NCBI GenBank assembly: GCA_015180985.1
Contig: CP054185.1
Span: 1,543,001 to 1,607,000 of the forward strand
Direction: 5' to 3'
From: Flammeovirgaceae bacterium
GTDB taxonomy: Bacteria > Bacteroidota > Bacteroidia > Cytophagales > Cyclobacteriaceae
Length of the DNA stretch: 64,000 bases
Below, in pieces: positions 53,901-61,813 of the stretch. Under the pieces are notes generated by a model that saw nothing but the letters and a program-made list of their open reading frames with translations, was not told where the DNA came from and searched no databases. The translations under genes and the position numbers were made by a program. Positions within the stretch are counted from its first letter, which is position 1, and each line of letters begins with the position of its first letter.

Positions 53901-54028
53901 GGACTACCCAGGCTATTATCAGAACACGTCCATCCTTCAGCATCAATATCAAAAGTGCTTGTTATTTGTGCAATTGCTTTGGCACACAAGCAAGCAAAAA
54001 CTATAATAATCAGGAGAACCCGAGCCAT
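47933..54028 (-). CDS. Giant T9SS type B cargo with FG-GAP, TIG and delta-60 repeats
   Basis: 2031 residues with a signal peptide (LLIIIVFACLCAKAIAQ). Then a jelly-roll-like domain (~25-200); TIG domain (~205-290); FG-GAP/VCBS repeats (~300-670 and ~775-1130, at least 14 acidic loops such as DIDGDGWNDIVV and DLNGDGKPDMVF, predicted calcium sites); second and third TIG (~680-760, ~1145-1225); seven delta-60 type repeats (~1230-1570, DGSLDNSF, QPDGKILIVG); Ig-like domains (~1580-1850); a module shared with the other cargos; and the type B sorting domain (FSPNGDGKNEIFLIQYI, IFNRWGDEVFS, GTYFYKIEF, TGFLSLKR). Predicted cell-surface adhesin or matrix protein exported by T9SS. Confidence 0.92.
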   Translation of the reverse strand: MARVLLIIIVFACLCAKAIAQITSTFDIDAEGWTCSDNSLGSPLTVNYNASGGNPGGYISAGTTSSQPFFWTSPAAFGGNVAYFCYGQELSFDLQLTYVPTTHGASTLGDVQIRTSSGQILSANLPTFPAQAPAWSNHTIRLDETAGWRVGGMSGPVATKAQLLQYLSSVHSFRFSIDYTNTTNNTFGGAIDNVVLNQRSILPAPLISSLSTTSANPGTSITINGSNFDPTLTNNTVFFGGMEGSVTSASPTTLTVTVPSGAHYGPIRVVNKTTGRSGISRQPFVPTFDGGGRIIPASFKLRFSIDHTGGMGGLLLADIDGDGWNDIVVANEDNTGIRVYRNLGNGGALSAASFATPVFFPTLLSGTNGAGLAVRDFDNDGKLDMVTSGWTGGPGAFATFRNISTPGNLSFEAVEHWNGASDESPVTSAEDIDGDGLIDLVGGEGSSPGSAWIIQNISTPGNIEFSYRQVTFIGGSISHQGATLADLDGDGKPEFIHKIQNALNQQNIHVNSSTPGAISFGPALTLPVGIQGSMVVYDFNKDGKNDLAWKAGFSNDDIYIRLNTNSGGPLSISDFSTQIILDSETGYYGGLSMTDINGDGNPDLLATDSDKVGVFENNYSAGSLDESDFIKGHMFPGIGATTYPTTMQAADLNGDGKPDMVFGTTNTTPARIVIYENQNVSAPVISVATVSPLAAPVGATVTITGDNFAPNTLENYVYFGGIQGIVLTASSTLLTVSVPPGVGHGPVSVRVGELTSVYHLPFHPTFSSVATFDNTHFAPPVEFALANADYDIEVADLDNDNKPDVAAQVSGTNQTAFFINSHATGPISTASLTAAGTTSGNATNPKLFDIDGNGLIDVVGLSAMFQNNSTPGLISFGPQLAIGTGAANIAQADFNSDGKIDLAKTHAGSAQLLLLENRSTAGTLSAAGMFGSFSGDFSTAKPSPGGGIAAADFDADGFPDVIATNPSSDNLSIFPGTNATRVNASTLGTRIDIATGDNPGRVYTGDFDDDNKLDFLIYHGTGTNPTLLSVFHNQSTPGSLTFNRVDLTNPSATTVAHVADLDGDGKPEIITVSESGNRFSIFKNIYSGGALTPASFASPFNTTVTAPRGITTGDLNEDGAPEIILTRAAGFLLVYQNLIATPTISSFSPASGPVGTLVTITGTNFSAVIENNIVEFNGVSAYVTSSTSSTLTAIVPPGATTGPITVLVLGNTATSATDFTVVPFDCPPTSRTGGALDTSFNPAVEDPADFTTIAMQSNGKSIVATTGIIIGGTNYEGILRFNQDGTVDNTFTNSVYYPRKGNLLVLPDDKILVVESGTESYVRRLNPDGSLDNSFNSPAYYASTIYALGQQSDGKVLLSIYDDGVGQVLVYRLNADGTPDGSFAGGDNMASNVIRQQTDGKIVLGGSHGLARLDQFGNADPSFQEVLFSDDEISDLIIQPDGKIVIVGTFNSIHGVPCENIARLNPDGSVDLTFTFNSGNGFDGPVRAIKRTADGNMVAAGQFSLYNDEVRHQLALLNPDGNLVCEFDPVGGVDTQIRDLAIQPDGKILIVGDFVSYDGTTIHGFARVLYTSGASITITTQPGGTTNRCEGDNYPFSTDATGTTNITYQWQKFNTISSQFEDLTNGGAYADVTTKNLQINNMQLSESGDYRCRIDGDLASTVYTDIATLIVNPLPPAPITTDGARCGPGPVIVSAANGSPGDYRWYPDLVAGEPIPGEENDTYTTPALTVTTQYYVSLVNAFCESARVPVNAIINSVPPQPAIISSITPVGNTITFCSTNTLTLTAPTGYATYSWSSGETTEQITVTASGLYSVTVTNATGCSSPASVALTVNIVPAPCNNQAPVIQSTVAAVPVEGIITINVLDLINDPDDNLDPASLSVVTSTSQQGASASINGSLQLVLDYGGVFFSGTDQVTIQVCDLFGECTQQVLTIEVAGDIIVYNAFSPNGDGKNEIFLIQYINLFPDTQQNRVTIFNRWGDEVFSISNYDNDTRVFRGISNSGKELTTGTYFYKIEFNSGRPAKTGFLSLKR

Positions 54029-54186
54029 AAGAGAGGAGTGAGAAGTGAAGGTAAAAATTCATCTGCTCTATTGCAAAAAGTAATGGTAGCTGGGCTACAT
54101 AGACTCAGTATTATATTATTTAAATAATTCTCTAAATCGAATTTGTATAATTAAAGAATATGGCCAGTACTCCAAGAAGTAGGGTA

Positions 54187-57100
54187 CTATTTCTTCAAGG
54201 TCAGATACCCTGTTTTTGTAGCACGTCCGCTGATAAATTCAATTTTGTAAAAGTAGGTGCCGGTGGTCAGTTCCTTGCCTGAGTTGGAAATACCCTTGAA
54301 TACCCGGGTGTCATTATCATAATTTGTAATAGAAAACACCTCATCACCCCACCGGTTGTAAATGAAAACCCTGTTCTGCTGGGTATCGGGGAAGAGTTCG
54401 ATATACCGGATATAAAAGAACTCATTTTTACCGTCACCGTTTGGCGATACAGCATTGTAAGGAATAATATCACCAGCCACCTCAACGGTAAACTGCTGGT
54501 CGGTGCAATTGCCCAGAATGTCACAGGCGCGGATGGTAAGCAGATCAGTTCCTGAAAAGTTTATGCCGGCATAGTCAATCGTTAATATTCCATTGCCATC
54601 AATGGATGCCGATGCACCGCTGGCGGGCGGTATCATTATTTGAAGCGAACTGAGGTCAAGCGTGCTGGATGTGGTAATGAGCGGGACCAGATTAATCGTA
54701 ACAAGCCCCTCCACCTGCGTTGATAAGGGAACCGGTGTAATTACCGGTGGACTAACCGGAGACACCGTAACGATAAACGGATCGGTTAACAGGGTGAGCC
54801 CGGTTACCACTGTGTTGGTAATTTCAACATGATAACTGCCCGCATCGGCCAGTGTTGCCGAAGCAATTGTAAAGGTAGCGCTGGTAGCCCCGGCTACGGG
54901 TGTTCCGTTTTTATACCATTGGTATTGGTTGTTTGCACCCGGTGTTGAAAAGGGAATAGTAAGCGGTTGCCCAACAGTTGTGTTAACCGTTCCGCCCGGC
55001 AGGTTATCCTGCGGTGCATACACAAACCCTCCCTTGCCCATATTCGGTTCAAGGTGGCCAAAGTGAAGTTTGTTGCCGTACACCCGCAGATCGGTGAAGG
55101 AATTGGAAACAAAAAAGGGTATTGACGTGAAGTCGTTATCGCGGAGCGACACATCGGTCAGGTTCGGAAGCAGGCCGATGCCGGCTGGTACATCGCCCGT
55201 GAACTGGTTGACTGAAAGGCCGAGTACGGTAAGATTAGTGAGGTTTGCCAGTGTGGCGGGCACTGTACCGGTTAGTTGATTATTGAACACGCTGAACGAG
55301 GTGAGGTTATTAAGATTGCCAATGGAAGCCGGTAATGTGCCGGTAAACTGGTTGGGTCCCAAACTCACCAGGTTAAGGGTAGTTGCGTTACCAATTTCTG
55401 AAGGAATACTTCCTGTAAGTTGGTTGCCACCAAGAAAAACGGATTGCAGGTTAGGCATACTGCCAATTAAAGGCGACAGGCTACCGGTTAATTGGTTCTG
55501 TCCTAAATCGATGGAGCGAAGCGAAGCAATGGTGTACAATGTGTTGGGTATGGAACCGGATAGTTGGTTGTCGTCTAATCGTAAATAAGTAAGCGAAAGC
55601 ATGTTGCCGATTGTAGCCGGAATACTGCCGGTAAGGCTGTTGGATTGAAGCTCAAGGTCGGTGACCAAGGTAAGGTTGCCGATGGATGTGGGTATGGAAC
55701 CGGAGAGGGCATTTGAATGAAGCAACAATGTCTGAAGTTTTGTGAGATTACCGATGGTAGCGGGTATTGAACCGGTTAAGGCAGGGTTATTGATTATCTG
55801 CAGCGACTCAAGTTCGGTTAAATCTCCCAAAGCTGCAGGGAGGGAACCGCTTAAACCGTTGTTGTTAAGAAATATTCCTGTAACATGGCAACCCGATACC
55901 GAAACACCAAACCACGTGTCTTCATCAGCGCTGAGCCAGTTGGTGTTATCCGTCCAGTTTGAACCATCGGTTGCAGAGTATAAGGTAATAAGGGCATTGC
56001 GCTCTGTTGCCGGTACGCACGAGCCAACGGTAACTGTGAAATCCGTTGAACTTATTCCCGTTAACCCCGACACGGTAACCGAAATCGGTCCGGTTGTAGC
56101 ACCGGGCGGTACAGTTGTAGTGATGCTGGTGGTTGTGCTTGCTGTGACCACAGCGGGTGTTCCGTTAAATTCAACAATATTATCTGCCGGTGTGGTGCTG
56201 AAATTCAATCCGTTGATGACGACAACCGTACCAACAGGGCCTGAAACGGGAAGAAAGTCGGTGATTACAGGTGAGCATCCCGGCAACGTACCAACCTTTA
56301 TAGCAAACACGTCAAAATCATCAATGGCCGCCAGATTAAAAACACAGGCAGATGGGTCTGCATCCAGCAAGCCTACAAAGGAACCGGTTACGTAACTATT
56401 TCCGGAGGCATCGGATGCAACGCCATACGAAAATTCAAGATTACCCCCCGCACCCAATTGTCCGGCCCAGTCAAAAGTACCGGTGTCTGTAAGCTTTACC
56501 AAGAAAATATCCGCACCTCCATTGGCAGTAAGATTGAATGTACCCGGGCCCGGATCAAAATCCACTGTGTTTTCAAAATTTCCGGCCAGGATGATGGCAT
56601 TGGAAACATCAACTGTAATGTCTCCGTAATAAACAATTCCGGAACCTTCCATGGAGCCGGCCCAGATGAAACTGCCGGTGGGTGTAAGTTTGGTGATAAA
56701 CAGGCTGCCCATCGGCCCGGCTGTTAGTGGAAAACCTGATCCTAACGGGTCAAAATCCACCGTACCGTCAAACGGCCCACTCACGATTACATTTCCGGTA
56801 TTATCTACGGCAAGTTGCTCCCCAATGGAGTAACCGGTACCGTCATAAGCAACTACCCAGTCGAAGTTTCCTGCAGGATTAAGTTTAAGCACAAACGCAT
56901 TATCAGAGCCGGAGCCTGTAACCATAAAATTGCCGGGCCCCGGATCAAAATCAATAGTAACTGATCCCGGAAATGACCCGGAGATCAACACATTTTCACC
57001 GGGGTCAACCGCTATGTTGTATCCATATTCATAAAAGGGGCTTCCCACACTTTTTGCCCAGATAAAATCACCGTTGGTATTAAGTTTGGAAATAAAGACA

Positions 57101-57732
57101 TCGGAAAAGCCAACAGCCGTCATCGGAAATACGGATGTGCCCGGATCAAAATCAGCAAGTAATCCGAAGTACCCGGTGGTAAGTACATTACCCAATCCGT
57201 CAAGTTTAATGTCGTTGGCATAGTCGGCTTCAGCACCACCTAATTGTTTGGCCCAGATCAGGTTGCCATCATCATCATATTTAGCAACAAACGCATCGCG
57301 GTTGCCAAAGGAGTTAAGTAAAAGCGGTTCCGAGGGATCGGGATCAAAATTAGCAGAACCCCGGAAGGCTCCTGCTACATAAACATTGCCGGCTGCATCG
57401 GTAGTAATTGCTTTACCTTCATCCGAGTCAGGTCCGCCAAAGGATTCGGCCCACACGAAATGGCCGTTAGGATCGAGCTTTAGGATAAAAAAATCACGGC
57501 TGTTAACCACCGAGGTAAGCAGAAATAATCCGGGCCCCGGGTCGAAATCGGCCGTGCCCTCAAACGTACCGATAATATATACATTACCAAAGGGGTCAAT
57601 GGTAATGCCGTTGCTTTCTTTATAGGCCGGGCCTGCTGTATTTTTTGCCCACTCCAGGTTGGGTACCTGGGCCATAACCTGATAAATTGCCCAACATGTG
57701 AATACTGCCGGCAGTAGTCCTGATAACCGCAT
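54187..57732 (-). CDS. T9SS type B cargo with SBBP-type and plant-like leucine-rich repeats
   Basis: 1181 residues. Signal peptide (LLPAVFTCWAIYQVMAQ); about eight SBBP-like propeller repeats (~25-490; GNVYIIGTFEGTADFDPGPG, WAKQLGGAEADYANDI); TIG domain (~495-575); leucine-rich repeats of the L-x-G-x-I-P type (~590-890; LTGSIPATIGNLTKLQTLLL); Ig-like domain (~910-1000); the shared pre-CTD module; and the type B sorting domain (VSPNGDGKNEFFYIRYI, YNRWGDEVFSITNYDND, GYLTLKK). The last ~180 residues are almost the same as in the 2031-residue neighbour, showing recent duplication or conversion. Predicted surface protein; ligand unknown. Confidence 0.92.
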   Translation of the reverse strand: MRLSGLLPAVFTCWAIYQVMAQVPNLEWAKNTAGPAYKESNGITIDPFGNVYIIGTFEGTADFDPGPGLFLLTSVVNSRDFFILKLDPNGHFVWAESFGGPDSDEGKAITTDAAGNVYVAGAFRGSANFDPDPSEPLLLNSFGNRDAFVAKYDDDGNLIWAKQLGGAEADYANDIKLDGLGNVLTTGYFGLLADFDPGTSVFPMTAVGFSDVFISKLNTNGDFIWAKSVGSPFYEYGYNIAVDPGENVLISGSFPGSVTIDFDPGPGNFMVTGSGSDNAFVLKLNPAGNFDWVVAYDGTGYSIGEQLAVDNTGNVIVSGPFDGTVDFDPLGSGFPLTAGPMGSLFITKLTPTGSFIWAGSMEGSGIVYYGDITVDVSNAIILAGNFENTVDFDPGPGTFNLTANGGADIFLVKLTDTGTFDWAGQLGAGGNLEFSYGVASDASGNSYVTGSFVGLLDADPSACVFNLAAIDDFDVFAIKVGTLPGCSPVITDFLPVSGPVGTVVVINGLNFSTTPADNIVEFNGTPAVVTASTTTSITTTVPPGATTGPISVTVSGLTGISSTDFTVTVGSCVPATERNALITLYSATDGSNWTDNTNWLSADEDTWFGVSVSGCHVTGIFLNNNGLSGSLPAALGDLTELESLQIINNPALTGSIPATIGNLTKLQTLLLHSNALSGSIPTSIGNLTLVTDLELQSNSLTGSIPATIGNMLSLTYLRLDDNQLSGSIPNTLYTIASLRSIDLGQNQLTGSLSPLIGSMPNLQSVFLGGNQLTGSIPSEIGNATTLNLVSLGPNQFTGTLPASIGNLNNLTSFSVFNNQLTGTVPATLANLTNLTVLGLSVNQFTGDVPAGIGLLPNLTDVSLRDNDFTSIPFFVSNSFTDLRVYGNKLHFGHLEPNMGKGGFVYAPQDNLPGGTVNTTVGQPLTIPFSTPGANNQYQWYKNGTPVAGATSATFTIASATLADAGSYHVEITNTVVTGLTLLTDPFIVTVSPVSPPVITPVPLSTQVEGLVTINLVPLITTSSTLDLSSLQIMIPPASGASASIDGNGILTIDYAGINFSGTDLLTIRACDILGNCTDQQFTVEVAGDIIPYNAVSPNGDGKNEFFYIRYIELFPDTQQNRVFIYNRWGDEVFSITNYDNDTRVFKGISNSGKELTTGTYFYKIEFISGRATKTGYLTLKK

Positions 57733-57794
57733 GAGGTGTACTATGATTGATGATTCAATTTAGCATTAATTTTTTTTCACCATCTAGGATAAAC

Positions 57795-58553
57795 TCATCC
57801 AAATAAAATGGCCGCCAGCCAATTCCAGGTGGGATGAAATGGCATGTGGTAAAAGAAAAATATCCCAGTGAGTTGCAAGACGACAACCAAAAGGGATGGC
57901 CACACACTGAGTTTTCGCCTGAGATGCAATACAAACAAAGAGAGAAAAACAATCACGACCAGTGCAAACACAAAATTTCCGGCAATTGCATTGAACGGCC
58001 ACCCGAATGCATCACAGATGTGACCGATCAACCGGTCACCGGCAGGACCCAGAATGGTTAAAGCGGCTGCCAGCATAAAAGTGGCATGCGCCACTACATT
58101 TTTTCTGAAGGCTACACCCAGTATGTAGTAAACGATAAGCCAAATCCAGTACACTGTTCCAATAATTGTGAATTCGGCTGCCTTGATGTTGAGCGGAAGA
58201 TCTTCCGGAAAATAACCGGGTGGTCCAACATCATCACCTTGCAGTGCGCGCTGGTAGGAGTAGCACAGAATAAAGTAGCCAGAGACGAGTATCACGGGCA
58301 TTACAAAGTAACTCAGTTTTCCGGTAAACCGGTGTGCTGAAAACCTATTATAATGGATAAGTAAAGGCTGTGTAACCACAAGCGCCAACCAAACGACCAT
58401 CAACAATCCATGAAGGTGCACGATGGGTGGATGCGGGTAGCTTAATTTCGAATAATAAGTAGTGTAGAATCCGACAAACGTAATGGGTATGAGTAGCAGC
58501 ATGAACCAGGCTGTTCCTGGAGCAAAGACCCGGTTAATAACCGTACGCTTCAT
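57795..58553 (-). CDS. Multi-pass membrane protein of unknown function
   Basis: 252 residues with about seven membrane helices (WFMLLLIPITFVGFYTTYY, GLLMVVWLALVVTQPLLIHY, FVMPVILVSGYFILCYSY, and others). VHLHGLLMVVW and VVAHATFMLAAALT have His residues within helices, as in heme-binding or DUF2306-type membrane proteins, but this is not enough for a family call. A TAGCTTTG box is at 58604-58597. Divergent from ftsK. Confidence 0.7.
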   Translation of the reverse strand: MKRTVINRVFAPGTAWFMLLLIPITFVGFYTTYYSKLSYPHPPIVHLHGLLMVVWLALVVTQPLLIHYNRFSAHRFTGKLSYFVMPVILVSGYFILCYSYQRALQGDDVGPPGYFPEDLPLNIKAAEFTIIGTVYWIWLIVYYILGVAFRKNVVAHATFMLAAALTILGPAGDRLIGHICDAFGWPFNAIAGNFVFALVVIVFLSLFVLHLRRKLSVWPSLLVVVLQLTGIFFFYHMPFHPTWNWLAAILFG

Positions 58554-58635
58554 TTGGTTTCATTAAGTTTGAGTTCAATATAATTCAGTTTTAGTTCAAA
58601 GCTAACTGACACTTGCATTAAGGTAGGTTGGTTAA

Positions 58636-58663
58636 TTGGTTAACAGTTTTTTCCGTAGCTTTG
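58636..58663 (+). promoter_or_regulatory. Promoter for ftsK
   Basis: TTG (58636-58638), 17 nt, TAGCTTTG (58656-58663); the ATG at 58680 follows by 16 nt, leaving a very short leader. Confidence 0.5.
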
Positions 58664-58679
58664 AGTACTTTTTAAACTA

Positions 58680-61109
58680 ATGGCCGAAAACACCTACAAG
58701 TCAAACACCTTTCGGAAACCGGACAAAAAAGAGAAGAAGAGCAAAACAGGAAAGTCATCTTTCCAATTTTTTAACGATCCGAAACTCATACTAGCCCTGG
58801 GATTCTTTCTGCTGGTCAGCTCACTCTTCCTGTTCATTGCGTTTCTGTCGTATCTGTTTACCGGCAAAGCCGATATGAGCATAGTGGTTCAGTCGGGCGA
58901 TTCCGTACTGGAGGCAGCCCGTGAAGTTGAAAACTGGCTGGGATTCTTCGGAGCATGGACCTCGCACCAGGTTATCTATAACGGGTTCGGTCTTTCGGCC
59001 TTTTTTATTCCACCTATTTTCTTTTTACTGGGTATCCGGATGGTGTTTAAGCGAACCCTGCTATCCATTGGTTCGGTAACACTGTTTTCGGTTTTTGCGG
59101 GCTTATGGCTCTGCCTGCTATTCGGTTACCTTACTTTTAGTATTGATGGCCCTGCCGAATGGAGTTACCTGGGTGGTAAAGTCGGTTATGCCCTTGCCGG
59201 CATTTCGCATAGCCTGTTAGGATGGGGCACATTTATGCTGCTGGCTCTCTCGCTTTTTGTTTTCATCATCTTCTTTTTTAACGTAACGGCCATTCCTGTA
59301 TTTGTTAAGGACCCCAAACCGATGGGTAATGATGCACTAATACCCACCGAACCGGTTACCGGGTATACCGATGAACAGGACAACTGGCCCCAGCAGGTTG
59401 AAATTGAAAAGCCTGTTGCTGAACCGGTTGTTGTGGTTAAGCCGGAAGAACCTGTAACACCGGCACAGGAAGTAAAACTTGATGTAGAAAAACCCCAACC
59501 CCCGAAGAAAGAAACTCCAAAACAGGAACCTGACTTTATCATTGAAGAACGGCTGGAGACCGATGAACTGGCTGAAAAGCTGGTGGAGGAAAAAGGTGTT
59601 TACGACCCGACCCTCGACCTGAGCAATTACAAGTTTCCACCCCTTGAGTTGCTGAACGAATACGATACCGGTAAAGTACAGGTGACTCAGGAGGAGTTGA
59701 ACCAGAACAAGGATAAAATCCTTGCTACATTAACCAATTTCAAAATAGGTATTACCAGCATTAAAGCCACCATCGGCCCGACAGTGACTCTTTATGAGAT
59801 TGTACCCGATGCCGGCATTAAAATTTCAAGAATAAAAAACCTGGAAGATGACATTGCATTGAGCCTTTCAGCCCTGGGCATTCGCATTATTGCGCCTATT
59901 CCCGGCAAGGGTACTATTGGCATTGAAGTACCCAATAAAAACCGCGAGATGGTGGGCATCCGTTCGGTGCTGGCCACTCAGGCCTTTCAAAAAACCGATA
60001 AGGAGTTACCGGTTGCATTAGGTAAAACCATTTCGAATGAAGTGATGGTGATTGACCTGGCCAAAATGCCGCACCTGCTTGTGGCCGGTGCAACCGGGCA
60101 GGGTAAATCAGTAGGTTTAAATGTAATTCTTACCTCCTTATTATATAAGCGGCATCCCAGCACACTGAAGTTTGTGCTGGTTGATCCGAAAAAGGTAGAG
60201 ATGGCCCTGTTCAGCAAAATTGAGCGCCACTACCTGGCCAAACTGCCTAACAGCGAGGAGGCCATTATTACCGACACACGAAAAGTGGTTCATACGCTCA
60301 ACTCATTGTGTATCGAAATGGAAAACCGGTACGAGATTTTAAAGGATGCCGGGGCACGGAACTTAAAAGAATACAATGCCAAGTTTGTGGCTCGAAAACT
60401 TAATCCGAAAGACGGCCACCGCTTTTTGCCCTACATTGTATTGGTTATTGATGAGCTGGCCGACCTGATGATGACGGCCGGTAAAGAAGTAGAGACCCCC
60501 ATTGCACGGTTAGCCCAGTTGGCACGTGCCATTGGTATTCACCTGGTTGTGGCTACGCAACGCCCTTCGGTTAATGTAATTACCGGGGTTATCAAAGCCA
60601 ACTTCCCGGCCCGCTTGTCCTTCCGGGTAACGTCAAAAGTTGATTCACGTACCATTCTGGATACCGGTGGGGCCGATCAGCTGGTAGGGATGGGCGATAT
60701 GCTCCTTTCATCCGGCTCGGATATCATCCGGCTTCAATCGCCTTTTGTGGACACACCTGAAATTGAAAAAATATGTGAATACATAGGGGCACAACGTGGG
60801 TATGACTCGGCCTACCTGTTGCCTGAGTATGAAGATGAAGACAGTGGTGCCTCAACGGTTGATTTGGCCGAACGCGATGCCTTGTTTGAGGAAGCCGCCC
60901 GCCTGATAGTAATGCACCAGCAGGGCAGTACTTCGCTCATTCAGCGCAAACTTAAACTTGGTTATAACCGGGCCGGCCGGCTGATTGACCAGTTGGAAGC
61001 GGCCGGCATTGTAGGGCCGTTTGAAGGCAGCAAGGCGCGGGAGGTACTCATTAAAGACGAACTGAGTTTGGAACAATTATTGAATAGTTTGAAGGAAAAA
61101 CACGGATAA
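58680..61109 (+). CDS. ftsK: DNA translocase FtsK/SpoIIIE
   Basis: 809 residues: four to five membrane helices (~35-210), a proline/glutamate-rich linker (~220-300), then the motor with alpha/beta parts. Walker A GATGQGKSVGLN (~468), DPKKVEMALFSKI, Walker B IVLVIDELADLMM (~588), and VVATQRPSVNVITG are all present. The C-terminal gamma winged helix (LIVMHQQGSTSLIQRKLKLGYNRAGRLIDQLEAAGIVGP) reads KOPS-like DNA and would activate XerCD at dif. Acts at the division septum to clear and resolve chromosomes. It is followed 59 nt later by lolA, a common order in this phylum. Confidence 0.96.
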   Translation: MAENTYKSNTFRKPDKKEKKSKTGKSSFQFFNDPKLILALGFFLLVSSLFLFIAFLSYLFTGKADMSIVVQSGDSVLEAAREVENWLGFFGAWTSHQVIYNGFGLSAFFIPPIFFLLGIRMVFKRTLLSIGSVTLFSVFAGLWLCLLFGYLTFSIDGPAEWSYLGGKVGYALAGISHSLLGWGTFMLLALSLFVFIIFFFNVTAIPVFVKDPKPMGNDALIPTEPVTGYTDEQDNWPQQVEIEKPVAEPVVVVKPEEPVTPAQEVKLDVEKPQPPKKETPKQEPDFIIEERLETDELAEKLVEEKGVYDPTLDLSNYKFPPLELLNEYDTGKVQVTQEELNQNKDKILATLTNFKIGITSIKATIGPTVTLYEIVPDAGIKISRIKNLEDDIALSLSALGIRIIAPIPGKGTIGIEVPNKNREMVGIRSVLATQAFQKTDKELPVALGKTISNEVMVIDLAKMPHLLVAGATGQGKSVGLNVILTSLLYKRHPSTLKFVLVDPKKVEMALFSKIERHYLAKLPNSEEAIITDTRKVVHTLNSLCIEMENRYEILKDAGARNLKEYNAKFVARKLNPKDGHRFLPYIVLVIDELADLMMTAGKEVETPIARLAQLARAIGIHLVVATQRPSVNVITGVIKANFPARLSFRVTSKVDSRTILDTGGADQLVGMGDMLLSSGSDIIRLQSPFVDTPEIEKICEYIGAQRGYDSAYLLPEYEDEDSGASTVDLAERDALFEEAARLIVMHQQGSTSLIQRKLKLGYNRAGRLIDQLEAAGIVGPFEGSKAREVLIKDELSLEQLLNSLKEKHG

Positions 61110-61122
61110 GCACCTATTTTTG
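61088..61122 (+). promoter_or_regulatory. Promoter for the LolA-type gene
   Basis: TTTG (61088-61091) in the end of ftsK, 23 nt, TATTTTTG (61115-61122); ATG at 61169. Confidence 0.45.
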
Positions 61123-61168
61123 CCCTCCGTTTTGCACCAATAAACATCAAAAAACTATTCAGAAATCA

Positions 61169-61810
61169 ATGAAAAAGGCATTTTCCTTTCTTGTACTGTT
61201 GCTCTTTGCAAACCTGGGTTTTTCACAATACGACCCCAAAGCCCTCGAAATCCTGGAGGCGATGAGTAAAAAGTATAAGTCATATACCAGTTTTGAGGCA
61301 AACATCAGCCACAGCCTGACCAACGAAACAGAAGGAATAAAAGAAGAGTTTAAAGGCAAGATTACGGTAAAAGGAGAGAAGTTCAGGCTGGTAATGGATG
61401 ACCAGGAAATTATTAATAATGGCACCACCGTTTGGACGTACCTGCCGGCAGCCAAAGAAGTGAACATCGACAATTACGATCCTTCATCAGACGAAATCAA
61501 TCCTTCCAAGATTTATGAAGTATATAAGAAGGGATTCAAGTATTTATACCTGGAAGATGTTACCGAAGGAGGTGTACTTTGCGAAGTGGTTGACCTGGTG
61601 CCTGAAAGGAAAGATGCCCAGTATTTTAAAATCCGGATGAACATTTCAAAGAAAGACCGCAGCATTCAGAGCTGGACGATGTTTGATAAAGGCGGTAACA
61701 AATACAAATATGCCATCACCAAATTTACCCCGAACGTAGCAGTAGCTGATAATTTTTTCACGTTCGATCCGAAGAAATACCCCGGGGTAGAGATTATTGA
61801 TTTGCGGTAA
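61169..61810 (+). CDS. lolA: LolA-type outer membrane lipoprotein carrier
   Basis: 213 residues with a signal peptide (MKKAFSFLVLLLFANLGFSQ). ALEILEAMSKKYKSYTSFEANISHSL, FKGKITVKGEKFRLVMDDQEIINNGTTVWTYLPAAKEVNI and YKYAITKFTPNVAVADNFFTFDPKKYPGVEIIDLR fit LolA, a periplasmic half-barrel that takes lipoproteins to the outer membrane. Placement after ftsK supports this. Convergent with the MG2/plug gene 4 nt away. Confidence 0.88.
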   Translation: MKKAFSFLVLLLFANLGFSQYDPKALEILEAMSKKYKSYTSFEANISHSLTNETEGIKEEFKGKITVKGEKFRLVMDDQEIINNGTTVWTYLPAAKEVNIDNYDPSSDEINPSKIYEVYKKGFKYLYLEDVTEGGVLCEVVDLVPERKDAQYFKIRMNISKKDRSIQSWTMFDKGGNKYKYAITKFTPNVAVADNFFTFDPKKYPGVEIIDLR

Positions 61811-61813
61811 ATG

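Noticed and set aside
47933-57732. Many regularly spaced similar stretches suggesting a CRISPR or satellite array
   Set aside because: They are coding repeats (FG-GAP, delta-60, SBBP, LRR) in long intact frames, with varied spacing and no exact short repeats.
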